A stretch of DNA of 64,000 nucleotides from Lichenostomus cassidix. Its lineage: Eukaryota > Chordata > Aves > Passeriformes > Meliphagidae. Below, piece after piece: positions 63,335-64,000 of the stretch. A program made the position numbers and the translations under genes. The stretch spans positions 12,762,501 through 12,826,500 of the forward strand of contig CM039193.1 of assembly GCA_008360975.2 (NCBI GenBank), read 5' to 3'. The first letter of the stretch is position 1; each line of letters begins with the position of its first letter. Below the pieces are notes generated by a model that was not told where the DNA came from, did no database searches, and worked only from the letters and a program-made list of their open reading frames with translations.

Positions 63335-64000
63335 CTGAAGAGAAGCAACTCATTTAATAAAAAGGCAAAACATGCAGCATTTATATCTTAACTGAATTCT
63401 TCACATAAAAACAATGCTATGGATATTCAAATGCATGGGGAGCATGAAAAAAGACCTTTTTTATGAACAAGAAATATTATACTGATTATTAAAATGCATA
63501 GTAACGAAATTTCCTTTTTATCATACTTGGTCACATACACAGATAATCAGTGGGAAAAGGAAAGTTTTTGCAAATGATTCTTAAATTTTTAACCTCTAGG
63601 GGTTCCTATTTCCCAGGCTATTGCTGGAGGAGCAGCTTGTACATCATATGAGCTTTTCTTAGGCTGCAATTCACAGGCTTGCCTCTCTATAATGCAAATC
63701 TCTATTCATTACCTCAGCCTCATTAGGCACAGAAAAGCCTCTGAAGTCTGAATTTACCTAAATGTTTATCTGTGTCATTTGACAGTCCAGTTATAAGCCC
63801 TTTAAGTAGTTTTTTTCCCTCCTCCCTCTGTTTTTCTGGATCATAACAAATATAGCAAATCCTTTGAAAATCCTCTGTTTACAGTACTTCTAATACATTC
63901 TGAATATTTCATTTTTGAAAAGACTATTAATAGGATTAATCTTTTATGAAAGGAAGTTGGGCAGAAAAGTCAGTTTCCAGAAATTTTCAATTTCTCCTCA
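63335..64000 (-). other. CACNA2D3: CACNA2D3 intron, 3' part (continues off the right edge)
   Basis: This is sequence upstream of the first visible exon on the minus strand. I looked for the preceding family segment (ending near GLLD) and did not find it, so the donor of this intron lies beyond the window. Confidence 0.8.

Noticed and set aside
1..64000. tRNA, rRNA, CRISPR array, prokaryotic operon or integrated virus
   Set aside because: No B-box-type tRNA signal, rRNA block, regularly spaced repeat, operon-like gene packing or viral-type open frame was seen.

Overview
The window is vertebrate nuclear DNA and almost certainly from a bird. It is AT-rich and CpG-poor, and apart from one gene it has no long open frames. 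One clear avian-type CR1 LINE 3'-end fragment is present at about 56.73-56.89 kb. No bacterial, phage or CRISPR features are seen.

The only gene I can support is the 3' end of CACNA2D3, the alpha2delta-3 auxiliary subunit of voltage-gated calcium channels, on the minus strand. Six exons are recovered from splice sites, reading phase and similarity to the family as I remember it: 63282-63334, 61709-61764, 58233-58344, 42606-42718, 41717-41799 and 40763-40855. Joined, they total 510 bases, or 169 codons plus stop, with every junction in phase. They encode the C-terminal (delta) part of the protein, ending in a hydrophobic GPI-anchor signal. A short 3' UTR with an AATAAA signal (minus strand, 40463-40468) ends the transcript near 40.45 kb. 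Earlier exons lie beyond the right edge.

The most striking signal is the 806-bp intron between the third-last and second-last of these six splice junctions (41800-42605). It has a textbook U12-type AT-AC architecture: an ATATCCTTTT donor, a TCCTTAAC branch site 12 nt from the next exon, and an AC acceptor. No nearby GT-AG pair restores the expected Arg-Tyr-Asn junction.

Positions 1 to about 40445 are intergenic. In other amniotes this interval separates CACNA2D3 from WNT5A, but no WNT5A exon is visible. It holds small simple repeats, an 11-bp minisatellite, a 68-bp palindromic MITE-like relic at 18085-18152, CpG-poor GC-rich patches, and a few blocks that look like candidate conserved non-coding elements. 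The 15.5-kb intron (42719-58232) contains the CR1 fragment and two further enhancer-like candidates. Candidate regulatory blocks rest on composition and motif content only, because no alignment could be run.
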